DNA from: Nitratireductor sp. ZSWI3
GTDB taxonomy: Bacteria; Pseudomonadota; Alphaproteobacteria; Rhizobiales; Rhizobiaceae
Length of the DNA: 64,000 bases
Direction: 5' to 3'
Assembly: GCF_024655565.1 (NCBI RefSeq)
Contig: NZ_JANKOF010000004.1
Span: 1 to 64,000, forward strand
The translations under genes and the position numbers were made by a program. Shown one piece after another: positions 43,718-51,833 of this stretch (position 1 is its first letter; each line of letters opens with the position of its first letter). The notes under the pieces were generated by a model that worked only from the letters and a program-made list of their open reading frames with translations, was not told where the DNA came from and made no database searches.

Positions 43718-43842
43718 CAAGGACGTGATCGCCTCGCTTGAGGCGATCGCGGACGCCGTGCCCGATGATCACGGGACGATCGAGGACCTCTTCACAGACG
43801 CAAACCGCATCGCGGCGCGGCTGCAACACCGGCACGCCGGTC
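43718..43842 (+). pseudogene. Probable SnoaL/ester-cyclase fragment
   Basis: The frame encodes SLEAIADAVPDDHGTIEDLF followed by TDANRIAARLQHRHAG. The order FPDhxhxIEDLhA-GDRVAhRhxxRGTHxG is that of SnoaL-type ester cyclases, here partly degraded. Upstream sequence is out of frame and the downstream part is replaced by the end of the LysR gene. A weak match. Confidence 0.4.
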
Positions 43843-43857
43843 AAGCCCTTCCCGAGC

Positions 43858-44757
43858 CTATGTCCCGAGTTTCATCGCCTTCAAAGTGTCGATGAAGGCC
43901 CGCAGGGGCGAGGGCATGTGCCGGTTGCGGGGGTAGTAAAGCGCGAGCCCGTCAATGAGCGGACACCAGTCTTCCAGAACCGCGCAAAGCTGCCCGTCGC
44001 CGAGGAATGGCTGCGCGAAGTGCTCCGGCAGATAGGCAATGCCGTGACCCGCCGCTGCGGCCTCGGCCAGCAGGTCGTTGTCGTCCAGGGTCAGCGCGCC
44101 GGGGACATCCAGGGCGACTTCGGTGCCCTGCTTCGAGAATTCCCACCGATAGCGTTTGCCGCTGGGCAGGCGCTGCCTGATGCAGACATGCGCCAGCAAA
44201 TCCTGGGGTGTGCGCGGCCTCCCATGGTCGCGCAGGTAAGCCGGAGCGGCCACGGCAATGAAGCGTGTCTCACCACCCAAACGCACGGCGACCATGTCCT
44301 GTGGAACGGCTTCGAGGAGACGAACCCCCGCATCGAAGCCCTGCCCGACGATATCGACAAGCTCGCCCTCCGAGACCAGGTCCAGTTCGACATCGGGACA
44401 GTTCGTCAGGAACCGCGGCACCACCTTGCGCAGCAGAATCCGGGCGCCGCTTTTATTGGCGTTGATGCGCAATATCCCGCTCGGGCGGCCACGCACCTCC
44501 GACAGCGTATCGAGCGCATCGTCAAGATCCCGGAGAACCGGATTGAGCCTTTCGAGCAGGTCGGCGCCCGCCTGCGTCGGCGAGACGCTTCGGGTCGTGC
44601 GGTTGAGCAGGCGCACGCCCAGCTTCTCCTCCAGCCCGATGATGGCGTGGCTGAGAGAGGATCGCGACACGCCGAGAACATCCGCCGCCTTGCGAAAGCT
44701 TCGATGCTGCGCGACTGCTGCAAAGGCGGAGAGATCGTTCAGGCTGGGTCTCGTCAT
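43858..44757 (-). CDS. LysR-family transcriptional regulator (CrgA-like)
   Basis: About 299 residues. The HTH is LNDLSAFAAVAQHRSFRKAA with GVSRSSLSHAIIGLEEK, then LLNRTTRSVSPTQAGADLLE. The effector domain has GFDAGVRLLEAVPQDMVAVR, AHVCIRQRLPSGKRYRWEF and YYPRNRHMPSPLRAFIDTL. The start at 44757 is inferred from the family N-terminus. It is divergent from the SDR-lipocalin operon at 44858, its likely target. Confidence 0.9.
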   Translation of the reverse strand: MTRPSLNDLSAFAAVAQHRSFRKAADVLGVSRSSLSHAIIGLEEKLGVRLLNRTTRSVSPTQAGADLLERLNPVLRDLDDALDTLSEVRGRPSGILRINANKSGARILLRKVVPRFLTNCPDVELDLVSEGELVDIVGQGFDAGVRLLEAVPQDMVAVRLGGETRFIAVAAPAYLRDHGRPRTPQDLLAHVCIRQRLPSGKRYRWEFSKQGTEVALDVPGALTLDDNDLLAEAAAAGHGIAYLPEHFAQPFLGDGQLCAVLEDWCPLIDGLALYYPRNRHMPSPLRAFIDTLKAMKLGT

Positions 44758-44857
44758 TCGTGAACTTTCCTCACCAGGCAATCCGAAATTGGAGCCATTA
44801 TAGCATCAATAGGAGCACCTAGATCAGAAGGGACCGCCAAAACCGAAGGATATTCGC

Positions 44858-45691
44858 ATGACGAAAACTTGGTTCATCACCGGCACCTCCTCCGGCCTCG
44901 GCAACGAAATGGCCGCCCAATTGCTCGCACGAGGCGACCGGGTGATCGGCACCTCCCGCCGCGTGGACTCGCTGAAAGATTTCTCGGAGCAATATCCGAA
45001 CCGCTTCGACGCTTGTCTGCTTGACCTTACCGAGCCTGACAGCCTCCGGCACGCCGTCGACCGCGTTTTCGACAGGCACGGCAGGATTGACGTCATCGTC
45101 AGCAATGCGGGCTATGGCCTGTTTGGAGCCGCCGAGGAGCTGGACGCGGCAGAGATCGGCCGGCAGATCGCGACCAACCTGACCGGTCCGATCCACCTGA
45201 TCCGGGCCGCCTTGCCCCACCTGCGCCGACAGGGTGGAGGGTGTATCGTTCAGGTCTCTTCGGAAGGCGGCCAGATCGCCTATCCCAGCTTCAGCCTGTA
45301 CCATGCCACCAAATGGGGCATCGAAGGCTTCGTCGAGTCCCTCGCGCAGGAGGTGGCGCCCTTCGGGATATCCTGCGTCATTGCAGAACCCGGTCCCACG
45401 GGAACGAACTTCGGCGCCAACCTCGTGGTGGCCGCGGCATCCGATACTTACGCGGACACCCCCGCCGGTGCGGTGCGCCGGGCGATTGGCGACGGCAGCT
45501 TCGTGCTGAAAGGGGACGCGGCCCGGACCGCTGCGGCGATGATCGACGCCGCCGACAGCAGTAAGCCCCCCCTTCGCCTGACCCTGGGCAGCACGGCCTA
45601 CGACTCGATCTCCGCGGCCCTGAGGACACGCCTCGCAGCGCTCGAAGCGCAATGCGACGTGGCCCTCGCGGCAGACCGGACGGACCTCTGA
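44858..45691 (+). CDS. Short-chain dehydrogenase/reductase
   Basis: A 277-residue protein. The cofactor motif is KTWFITGTSSGLGNEMAAQL with TSRR after beta-2 suggesting NADPH. NAG is in VIVSNAGYGLFGAAEEL and the catalytic residues in QVSSEGGQIAYPSFSLYHAT-K. The subfamily with C-terminal extension (SSKPPLRLTLGSTAYDSI) is common in Rhizobiales. First gene of a two-gene unit with the lipocalin-like protein. Confidence 0.9.
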   Translation: MTKTWFITGTSSGLGNEMAAQLLARGDRVIGTSRRVDSLKDFSEQYPNRFDACLLDLTEPDSLRHAVDRVFDRHGRIDVIVSNAGYGLFGAAEELDAAEIGRQIATNLTGPIHLIRAALPHLRRQGGGCIVQVSSEGGQIAYPSFSLYHATKWGIEGFVESLAQEVAPFGISCVIAEPGPTGTNFGANLVVAAASDTYADTPAGAVRRAIGDGSFVLKGDAARTAAAMIDAADSSKPPLRLTLGSTAYDSISAALRTRLAALEAQCDVALAADRTDL

Positions 45692-45750
45692 TTTCAGAGA
45701 GCCGCGGCATCATCCCTTTCCCGCCAAACAGCAAAAAGATCGGACGAACC

Positions 45751-46248
45751 ATGAATCTTAGGCATATGGCCACCGCCCTCACCCTGTCTATCGCCGCTCT
45801 GCCCGCGCTGGCGCAAGCTGAGCCGCCCAATGAGATCGTCGGCACCTGGCGCATGGTGCAGGCGACGCTCGACCCGGGCGGCGAGAACGTCCTTCCCTAC
45901 GGCCGGAAGCCAAACAGCATGCTGGTTTTCACACCCGACATGCATTTCATCGAAGTGCTCACAAACGGGGATACGCCCCGCTTCGCGTCAGATGTACGGG
46001 GCGAAGGAACTGACGAGGAAAATCGCATGGCGATGGCGCAAAGCATCGCATTCTTCGGCACTTACTCGGTGGACGAAAACGGAGTGTTCAGCGGCAACCG
46101 CGTCGAGGGCGCCACCTTTCCGAATTGGATTGGCAGCACACGCACCACCGAAGACCTTACTCTCACCGTGGAGGGCGACCGGATGTTCGAAACCTTCACA
46201 CGACCTGAAGGCACGCGCATCGAAATCGAATGGGAACGCGTGAACTGA
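45751..46248 (+). CDS. Secreted lipocalin-like domain protein
   Basis: A 165-residue protein. The signal peptide MNLRHMATALTLSIAALPAL-AQA precedes a Lipocalin_5-type domain: EIVGTWRMVQATLDPGGENV, NSMLVFTPDMHFIEVLTNGD, AFFGTYSVDENGVFSGNRVE and DRMFETFTRPEGTRIEIEWE. The family is implicated in binding small hydrophobic ligands. It lies 59 bp after the SDR. Confidence 0.8.
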   Translation: MNLRHMATALTLSIAALPALAQAEPPNEIVGTWRMVQATLDPGGENVLPYGRKPNSMLVFTPDMHFIEVLTNGDTPRFASDVRGEGTDEENRMAMAQSIAFFGTYSVDENGVFSGNRVEGATFPNWIGSTRTTEDLTLTVEGDRMFETFTRPEGTRIEIEWERVN

Positions 46249-46668
46249 CCAGAGTGCACCATGCAAACCGATATCGAGACGCGCCCGTCACGGCGCCATG
46301 CCACACCGGAGGTACAATCCATGCCCATTGACCGCCGCACAGTATTCAGGATTGGGGCGCCGACGCCGCGTCCCCGTCAGCAAATGTCCGCGCCTCACCC
46401 TGGGATAGAGACCGCAGCCGCGCTCGTCCCAGTCCCGCTCGTGTACCAGATGCCAGCGCGGCTTCGTAGGCGGCACCGCCGGCATCTCGCCGTTTTACCG
46501 TGATCAAGGTCGGCCTCCCGATAGAGCGCGTCACATCGGGGACAGGCAAGCAGTCGTTCGATTGCGGTTTCAACGCGATGAGATGACATGGCAGGTCCCC
46601 GCAGAGGCAAGGCGTCCCTCGCTGCGGGCCGCCCCACTCGGATGGTCCCTGCAGGAAGGCCGCGCTCT
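46249..46668. other. 420-bp debris region with truncated reading frames
   Basis: On the plus strand a frame starts MPIDRRTVFRIGAP near 46321, like the beginning of a Tat-exported protein, then loses sense. On the minus strand (46589 to about 46400) MSSHRVETAIERLLACPRCD with ALYREADLDHGKTARCRRC forms two CxxC knuckles like the zinc ribbon at the start of PqiA-type or MJ0042 proteins, then breaks off. Neither is a complete gene. Confidence 0.45.
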
Positions 46669-47604
46669 TCAGGACTTGCTTGAGACGGCGCGATCGAACG
46701 ACCCGCCCGTCATCTTCTCGGCTTCACTCCACAGACGCGCCGCGACCTCTACATCCTTCGCCCGATCGACGATCCGCGCGGGGGATGGGTGCCCCCGCGT
46801 CTCCGCCAGACGATCGGGGCCGTAATAGCCCCCCGGGCGCGCGTTCGGGGACGTCGCCGCGTAGAGGCTGGGCAAGGCGCCCTTTGCGACGGGCTGAAAC
46901 AGGAACGGCAAGGCCGTGCGAACGATCCTGCTGAAATCCCATCGGCCCGCGGAATTGGGGATCAGATCGCTGCGCGAGATCCCGGGATGCGCGGCGATGC
47001 TTGCAACGCCCCATCCCGCTGCGTCGCTGCGCCTTTGCAGTTCGAACGCGAAGATGAGGCAGGCAAGCTTCGACTGGCTGTAGTTCACCATCGGCTTGTA
47101 GGACCGCTCGGCATTCAGGTTCTCGAAATTCACCTCTCCGCCATTCGCCGCAACGCTGCTCAGGGATACAACCCGGGCGTCCTCGCCCCTCAGCAGGAGC
47201 GGCAAGAGCTGTGCGGTCAGCGCGAAATGCCCCAGAAAGTTCGTGCCGAACTGAAGCTCGAACCCGTCGGACGTCAGACGTCGTGCGGGCGGCGCCATGA
47301 CCCCTGCGTTGTTGATCAGCACATGCAGGCTCTCGCGGGTGGCACGCAGCCTTTCGCCAAAGGCCGCGATCGAAGACAGGTCCGCAAGATCAAGCTGTTC
47401 GAAGACGACATTGGCCGTCTGCGATCTGGCGCGGATGAGCGCAACCGCTTTGGCACCGCTGACCGGGTTCCTGCCGGCGACGATAACCTCCGCCCCCGCT
47501 TGCGCCAGCGCCGATGCGGTCTCGAATCCGATCCCTCCCGTGCCGGTCACCACCATCGAGCGGCCGGTCAGGTCGGGAATGTCGTTCGTTGTCCATTTGG
47601 TCAT
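46669..47604 (-). CDS. Retinol-dehydrogenase-like SDR with a shortened glycine motif
   Basis: About 311 residues. The start at 47604 lies 5 bp after the methyltransferase stop. The core resembles RDH/WWOX-type SDRs: FEQLDLADLSSIAAFGERLR, HVLINNAGVMAPPARRLTSD, GFELQFGTNFLGHFALTAQL and MVNYSQSKLACLIFAFELQR with Tyr-Lys. The cofactor loop is VVTGTGGIGFETA, one residue shorter than the usual TGxxxGIG. Otherwise complete. It forms an operon with the PmtA-like methyltransferase. Confidence 0.82.
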   Translation of the reverse strand: MTKWTTNDIPDLTGRSMVVTGTGGIGFETASALAQAGAEVIVAGRNPVSGAKAVALIRARSQTANVVFEQLDLADLSSIAAFGERLRATRESLHVLINNAGVMAPPARRLTSDGFELQFGTNFLGHFALTAQLLPLLLRGEDARVVSLSSVAANGGEVNFENLNAERSYKPMVNYSQSKLACLIFAFELQRRSDAAGWGVASIAAHPGISRSDLIPNSAGRWDFSRIVRTALPFLFQPVAKGALPSLYAATSPNARPGGYYGPDRLAETRGHPSPARIVDRAKDVEVAARLWSEAEKMTGGSFDRAVSSKS

Positions 47605-47608
47605 CCGT

Positions 47609-48355
47609 TCAGTATCCGTGTGCTGAATAAAGGCGTTGCGGCGCGGGAGAGACCCGTCTGATCCGGTAGACGGAGGCCGGGGGCAGATTCCGAAACGTGC
47701 CGCCAATACGCTCGGCATCAAGTCCCAGGCGGTCGAGCACTGGCCGGGGCACCGGACAACGCGGTCCATATGTGAATTGGTAGAACGCTGCATCGGGCCG
47801 CAGGTGAAAGAAGGTTCCGGCCAGGATCGCCATCACCGTGCGCGGCGACATCGACAGCAAACCAAGGCCGCTAATGGCGGCCCCTGCTTTGCGGCCACTG
47901 AAGAGCGTTTGTACCCGCAGACGCGCCGCACTCATCTCCAAGACCTGCGCCTGAGGAAATCGTACCCTGAGCAATGATGCGAACTCGGCATCCAGTTCGA
48001 TCAGGGTGAGTGCCTCCGGATCGAGGCCCCGCGCGATCAGGGCTTTGGTGAACACCCCTGTTCCCGGCCCGAGTTCAATCACGGGGGCATGGTGCATCTC
48101 GATTTCCGAGGTTATGAGAGCGGCCAGCGCCCCGCTGGACGGGGCGATTGCGGCCACACGAAGCGGCGCCGCCTTCCAGGAGCGAAGAAAGCGGAGCGTG
48201 TCGGAGCCCTCGGCGCGCCTGTCGACTGCGTGCCCACGCAGATGAGGAGGGCAGCGGAGCAATCGGGCGGCGGCGCCTTCGGCAGTTGATCGCGTCAAGA
48301 GCGGTCCGCTCTTCGCTTCTGACGCCTTGGTCCGACAGATCTTGAGTTCAACCAT
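47609..48355 (-). CDS. PmtA-like class I SAM-dependent methyltransferase, paralog of 19132-19770
   Basis: About 248 residues, longer at the N-terminus than the first copy. SAM motif I is VIELGPGTGVFTKALIARGL, followed by ISGLGLLSMSPRTVMAILAG and FYQFTYGPRCPVPRPVLDRL with PPASVYRIRRV. These blocks line up with the protein encoded at 19132-19770. The start at 48355 has GGGGAGG upstream. The adjacent SDR probably is co-transcribed. Lipid N-methylation is the family's known role in rhizobia; two copies beside unrelated oxidoreductases suggest other substrates. Confidence 0.72.
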   Translation of the reverse strand: MVELKICRTKASEAKSGPLLTRSTAEGAAARLLRCPPHLRGHAVDRRAEGSDTLRFLRSWKAAPLRVAAIAPSSGALAALITSEIEMHHAPVIELGPGTGVFTKALIARGLDPEALTLIELDAEFASLLRVRFPQAQVLEMSAARLRVQTLFSGRKAGAAISGLGLLSMSPRTVMAILAGTFFHLRPDAAFYQFTYGPRCPVPRPVLDRLGLDAERIGGTFRNLPPASVYRIRRVSPAPQRLYSAHGY

Positions 48356-48593
48356 GTCGGACCTCCCCGGTCTGAAAGGACGCACTCCTATATTGGCAGG
48401 GTTTCGGAGAGAGAGAGAGGGCAATGCAGTCATCGACGTTTCCAGGCTTTGCTCGTTTCACCCAAAGATGAAGTCGTACGATCGGCATCGCTTGCCTGAT
48501 CCGTGCAAAAACCTGCCTGAAACTCCAAGCGTCTGGTCAGCGCTGGAAGGATCAACCATATTCGGTTCCGAGAAACTGACCGGGAGCGCCGCT

Positions 48594-49496
48594 GTGAAAA
48601 CCGATCTTGCCGATGCTTTTGCCAGCTATGTCGCCGCACATGGCGGCCCCGATGCACTGTCCTCAACTCCCGTCGAGAACCTCTTTCTGATGTGCAGCAC
48701 CAAGAAACGGCTACCGTTTCGCAAGATGTACAAACCCTCGCTCTGCATAGTGGCGCAAGGGGCCAAGAGGATCGAGGTTGCCGAAACGGTGCTGGATTAT
48801 CCCGCGGGCACCGCTCTTGCGATCAGTGTCGAGCTGCCGGGGTACGGGGGTGTGACGCAGGCCAGTTCCGAAGAGCCATTCCTCGGCATGACGATCGAGT
48901 TCGACATGGACATGATCCGCGCGGTTCTGGACAAGCTGCCGACGCCGCCCTCCACCGCCTCGGACGGCTCGGGGCTTTTCGTCGAACAGCTCAGCGACGC
49001 TCAGCAAGATTGCATTGCCCGGCTGGTCAGGCTGCTCGAGATGCCGGAGGCTGTGCCGGTGCTCTATCCCGCCATCATGCAGGAACTCTACTATTGGCTG
49101 CTCGTCGGGCCAAACGGCGGAGAGATCGCCAAGATGGTTCGTTCAGAGAGCCATACGCAGCGCATCGCCGACGCGATCTTTCACCTGCGCCGGGATTTCA
49201 GGAGGCCGGTCAGGATCGAGGAACTGGCCGATGTCGCCTGCATGAGCCCGTCGTCCTTTCATCAGCACTTCAAGACGCTGACGTCGATGACACCGCTGCA
49301 GTATCAGAAGCAGCTCCGTCTGATCGAGGCCCGGCGGCTGATGGTGATGGAAGCGGCGAACGTCACCAGAGCCGCCTTCGAGGTAGGATACGAAAGCCCG
49401 TCGCAGTTCAGTCGCGAATATTCGCGGCTGTTCGGCAGCCCTCCGAAACAGGATGCCATGACTCTGCGCCCGCATCGCGCCCAACTGGGTCTCTGA
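48594..49496 (+). CDS. AraC-family regulator with AraC_N cupin domain
   Basis: About 300 residues. The GTG start at 48594 is chosen: GGGAG precedes it and the protein then begins like AraC_N family members (KTDLADAFASYVAAHGGPDA, LFLMCSTKK, PSLCIVAQGAKRIEV). The C-terminal double HTH is RRPVRIEELADVACMSPSSF, HFKTLTSMTPLQYQK and VTRAAFEVGYESPSQFSREY. An open frame extends upstream to 48327 but has no family similarity. It is divergent from the SDR/methyltransferase pair. Confidence 0.85.
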   Translation: MKTDLADAFASYVAAHGGPDALSSTPVENLFLMCSTKKRLPFRKMYKPSLCIVAQGAKRIEVAETVLDYPAGTALAISVELPGYGGVTQASSEEPFLGMTIEFDMDMIRAVLDKLPTPPSTASDGSGLFVEQLSDAQQDCIARLVRLLEMPEAVPVLYPAIMQELYYWLLVGPNGGEIAKMVRSESHTQRIADAIFHLRRDFRRPVRIEELADVACMSPSSFHQHFKTLTSMTPLQYQKQLRLIEARRLMVMEAANVTRAAFEVGYESPSQFSREYSRLFGSPPKQDAMTLRPHRAQLGL

Positions 49497-49518
49497 CCTG
49501 CGCAAGCGGGTGGCGCCG

Positions 49519-49538
49519 CGACGATCCGCAGATCGTCG
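49519..49538. terminator. Hairpin between convergent AraC and LysR genes
   Basis: A 7-bp perfect stem CGACGAT (49519-49525) / ATCGTCG (49532-49538). Possible bidirectional terminator without a T-run. Confidence 0.35.
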
Positions 49539-49555
49539 TCCCCGCGCCCCCGGGC

Positions 49556-50440
49556 CTATCGGGCCGCCTTCATGAAGAAATCGATGAAGGCACGAAGCGC
49601 CGGTGGCATGTGCCGACGGCTCGGATAGTAGAGATGCCAAGCCGGAAGCTGAGGCGAGAACCTGTCCAGAATTCTGACCAGACGCCCCTGCCGCAGATCG
49701 CCTTGCGCATAGGGAAGAGCAACACGGGCCAGACCGATCCCGGCGGTAGCCGCCTCGACCGCGTGGCGGGCATTGCTGACGGTCAGGCGGCCCTGCGGCA
49801 CGATTGCGATGTCCTCCTCGCCTATCCGGAACCGCCACGGGAAGATCGTGCCGCTCGGAAACCGGTGCCGGATGCAGTCAAGAAGAGTCAGATCCTGGGG
49901 CGTTTCGGGCCACCCCTCGCGCTCCAAATATTCCGGCGACCCGACAACGGCGTAGTCCTGCTCCGGTCCCAGCGGCAGCGCGATCATATCCTGAGCCATC
50001 TCCAGCCCTAGTCGGATGCCGACATCGTATCCCTCGGCCACGATATCGACATTGCTCGCGTCCTCGATGATCTCCACGGCAATGTCGGGATGGCTTCGCA
50101 GAAATTCCGGCAGGTGCGGCACAATCAGCCAATCGAGCGCAGGCGCAGGCGCGTTCATCCGCACCCGGCCAGAGGGTCGGCCGCCGATCGAGCGCACCTC
50201 ATCGAGCGAGGCACGGATGTCGGCGAGTGCCGGCGTGAGACGACGGGCGAGCAGATCACCGGCCTCTGTCGGGACCACACTTCGGGTGGTCCGGTTGAAG
50301 AGGCGGACCTGGAGGTCTTCCTCCAGCGCGCGAATGGTCTGGCTGAGTGCAGAACCGGTCAGCCCCCGCTCGCGCGCGGCTGCTCTGAAGCTGCCGTGAC
50401 GCACAACTGCAAGGAAGGACTCGAGATCACTCTGGCGCAT
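49556..50440 (-). CDS. LysR-family transcriptional regulator (CrgA-like)
   Basis: A 294-residue protein. The HTH is MRQSDLESFLAVVRHGSFRA with GLTGSALSQTIRALEED, then [20 protein letters not shown]. The effector domain has GYDVGIRLGLEMAQDMIALP, LLDCIRHRFPSGTIFPWRF and YYPSRRHMPPALRAFIDFFM. It is upstream of and divergent from the cytochrome c/2Fe-2S/Mo operon, though with a 485-bp gap. Confidence 0.9.
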   Translation of the reverse strand: MRQSDLESFLAVVRHGSFRAAARERGLTGSALSQTIRALEEDLQVRLFNRTTRSVVPTEAGDLLARRLTPALADIRASLDEVRSIGGRPSGRVRMNAPAPALDWLIVPHLPEFLRSHPDIAVEIIEDASNVDIVAEGYDVGIRLGLEMAQDMIALPLGPEQDYAVVGSPEYLEREGWPETPQDLTLLDCIRHRFPSGTIFPWRFRIGEEDIAIVPQGRLTVSNARHAVEAATAGIGLARVALPYAQGDLRQGRLVRILDRFSPQLPAWHLYYPSRRHMPPALRAFIDFFMKAAR

Positions 50441-50925
50441 GGCAACAATTAATTAGATTTGCTTCACAGTCAAAGTAGCAGAAGGCGCCTACTCTTTCCA
50501 ATAGGCTAGCCCCATTCTTGTCCGAGAGCGGCGGAAAGCCGGTCGTTGCAGGATTGGAAAGAACATCGACATGGCCCAGCATCGCGACTTCAACGGATCT
50601 GGCAGCATGCCTTTTGGCAGGGCTACGTCGTCCATGCGAACCGCGCCTTGTAGCGCTTCAATCACACCGGTCTTCAAGGTCGGCTGTCGCCCCCTCCCCG
50701 CGGCGAGCCCTATCAAGATCGTGGCTTTAGGCAAGTATTTCAGAGCTTCAGGCATGCCGTTCGGCCCTGCCGCACTCAGATTTCCAAGGATGAAGGCCGC
50801 ATGGGAGCTCCGCGATGACCACACCGTCAGACCCCGTCTTGCGACAGAACCGCCTGTTCCACCTCCGTTTCGCTTCGGCCCGGTCGGCTTCCACACCACC
50901 AAGATCATCCGGAAAGGATAGCGCC
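50441..50925. other. Gap with an unassigned leftward reading frame
   Basis: A leftward frame (50938 to 50489) has a coding-like stretch GPNGMPEALKYLPKATILI and GVIEALQGAVRMDDVALPKG, but I do not recognise it and it overlaps the cytochrome c start. It may be a decayed gene. The gap must also hold promoters for the LysR gene and the cytochrome operon. Confidence 0.3.
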
Positions 50926-51336
50926 ATGCTCCGATCACCCCTTGCCTCGTCCGAGCACCATTGGCCTGTCTGGGGCGGTGGCGCCCTTGCCCTGATGATA
51001 GCTCTGGCCTCGCCCCCGGCCCACGCGCAGAGCGTCGAAGGCGAGCGCCTTTTCAGGCAACGCTGCGCGGCCTGCCACAGCATCGAGCCCGGCCGGCGCG
51101 GCAGCGGTCCGTCCCTCGCGGGGGTTGTCGGACGCGAGGCCGGGACGCTCGATGGCGCCCGGTACTCGCAAGCCATGCAGGAGGTCGATCTGGTCTGGGA
51201 TGCGCCAACGCTGGACGCCTTCCTGGAAAACCCTCGTGACACCGTCCCCGGAACGACGATGGCCGTGCGCATTCCGGACCCGGAGCAGCGCGCGGCGATC
51301 ATCGCCTTCCTTCAGGACGCCAGCACCGGCGGCTGA
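50926..51336 (+). CDS. Secreted class I cytochrome c
   Basis: A 136-residue protein. The leader has a hydrophobic stretch ([18 protein letters not shown]). One heme site [10 protein letters not shown] is present and the distal Met is probably in [20 protein letters not shown]. The small c-type fold resembles cytochrome c2/c550 of alphaproteobacteria. The start at 50926 follows AAGGA. It is first in a three-gene operon and probably accepts electrons from the molybdenum hydroxylase in the periplasm. Confidence 0.9.
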   Translation: MLRSPLASSEHHWPVWGGGALALMIALASPPAHAQSVEGERLFRQRCAACHSIEPGRRGSGPSLAGVVGREAGTLDGARYSQAMQEVDLVWDAPTLDAFLENPRDTVPGTTMAVRIPDPEQRAAIIAFLQDASTGG

Positions 51337-51377
51337 TCCGACAAATCCCACAGCAACATCCACGACAAGGAGCCAAC

Positions 51378-51830
51378 ATGGTCACTCTCAACGTGAACGG
51401 CCGGACGGTCGACGTGAATGCCGCCCCCGACACGCCTCTTCTTTGGGCGCTGAGGGACGAACTGAAGCTGAAGGGCACGCGCTACGGCTGCGGCGCCGGT
51501 ATGTGCGGCGCCTGCACCGTGCATATCGACGGGCAGGCCACCTTTTCCTGCCAGATGACGATCGGCGATGCCGCAGGTGCCGAAATCACCACCATCGAGG
51601 GGCTTTCGGAAACAGGTGACCACAGAGTGCAGCAGGCCTGGATCGCCGAGCAGGTGCCGCAATGCGGTTACTGCCAGTCGGGCCAGATCATGCGGGCCGC
51701 TGCTCTCTTGGCGAACAATCCCCGGCCAAGCAGACAGGAGATTGTCGATGAAATGTCCGCCAACCTGTGCCGCTGCGGCACCTATCCCCGCATCATCCGC
51801 GCCATCGAGCGCGCCGCACAGGAGGGCTGA
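51378..51830 (+). CDS. 2Fe-2S-binding small subunit of molybdenum hydroxylase
   Basis: A 150-residue protein. Cluster Cys residues are in [19 protein letters not shown] and FSCQMT, and the second set in [20 protein letters not shown] and [20 protein letters not shown]. It resembles the protein encoded at 21992-22447. RBS AAGGAG is just before the ATG. It passes electrons from the Mo subunit to the cytochrome. Confidence 0.93.
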   Translation: MVTLNVNGRTVDVNAAPDTPLLWALRDELKLKGTRYGCGAGMCGACTVHIDGQATFSCQMTIGDAAGAEITTIEGLSETGDHRVQQAWIAEQVPQCGYCQSGQIMRAAALLANNPRPSRQEIVDEMSANLCRCGTYPRIIRAIERAAQEG

Positions 51831-51833
51831 TCC

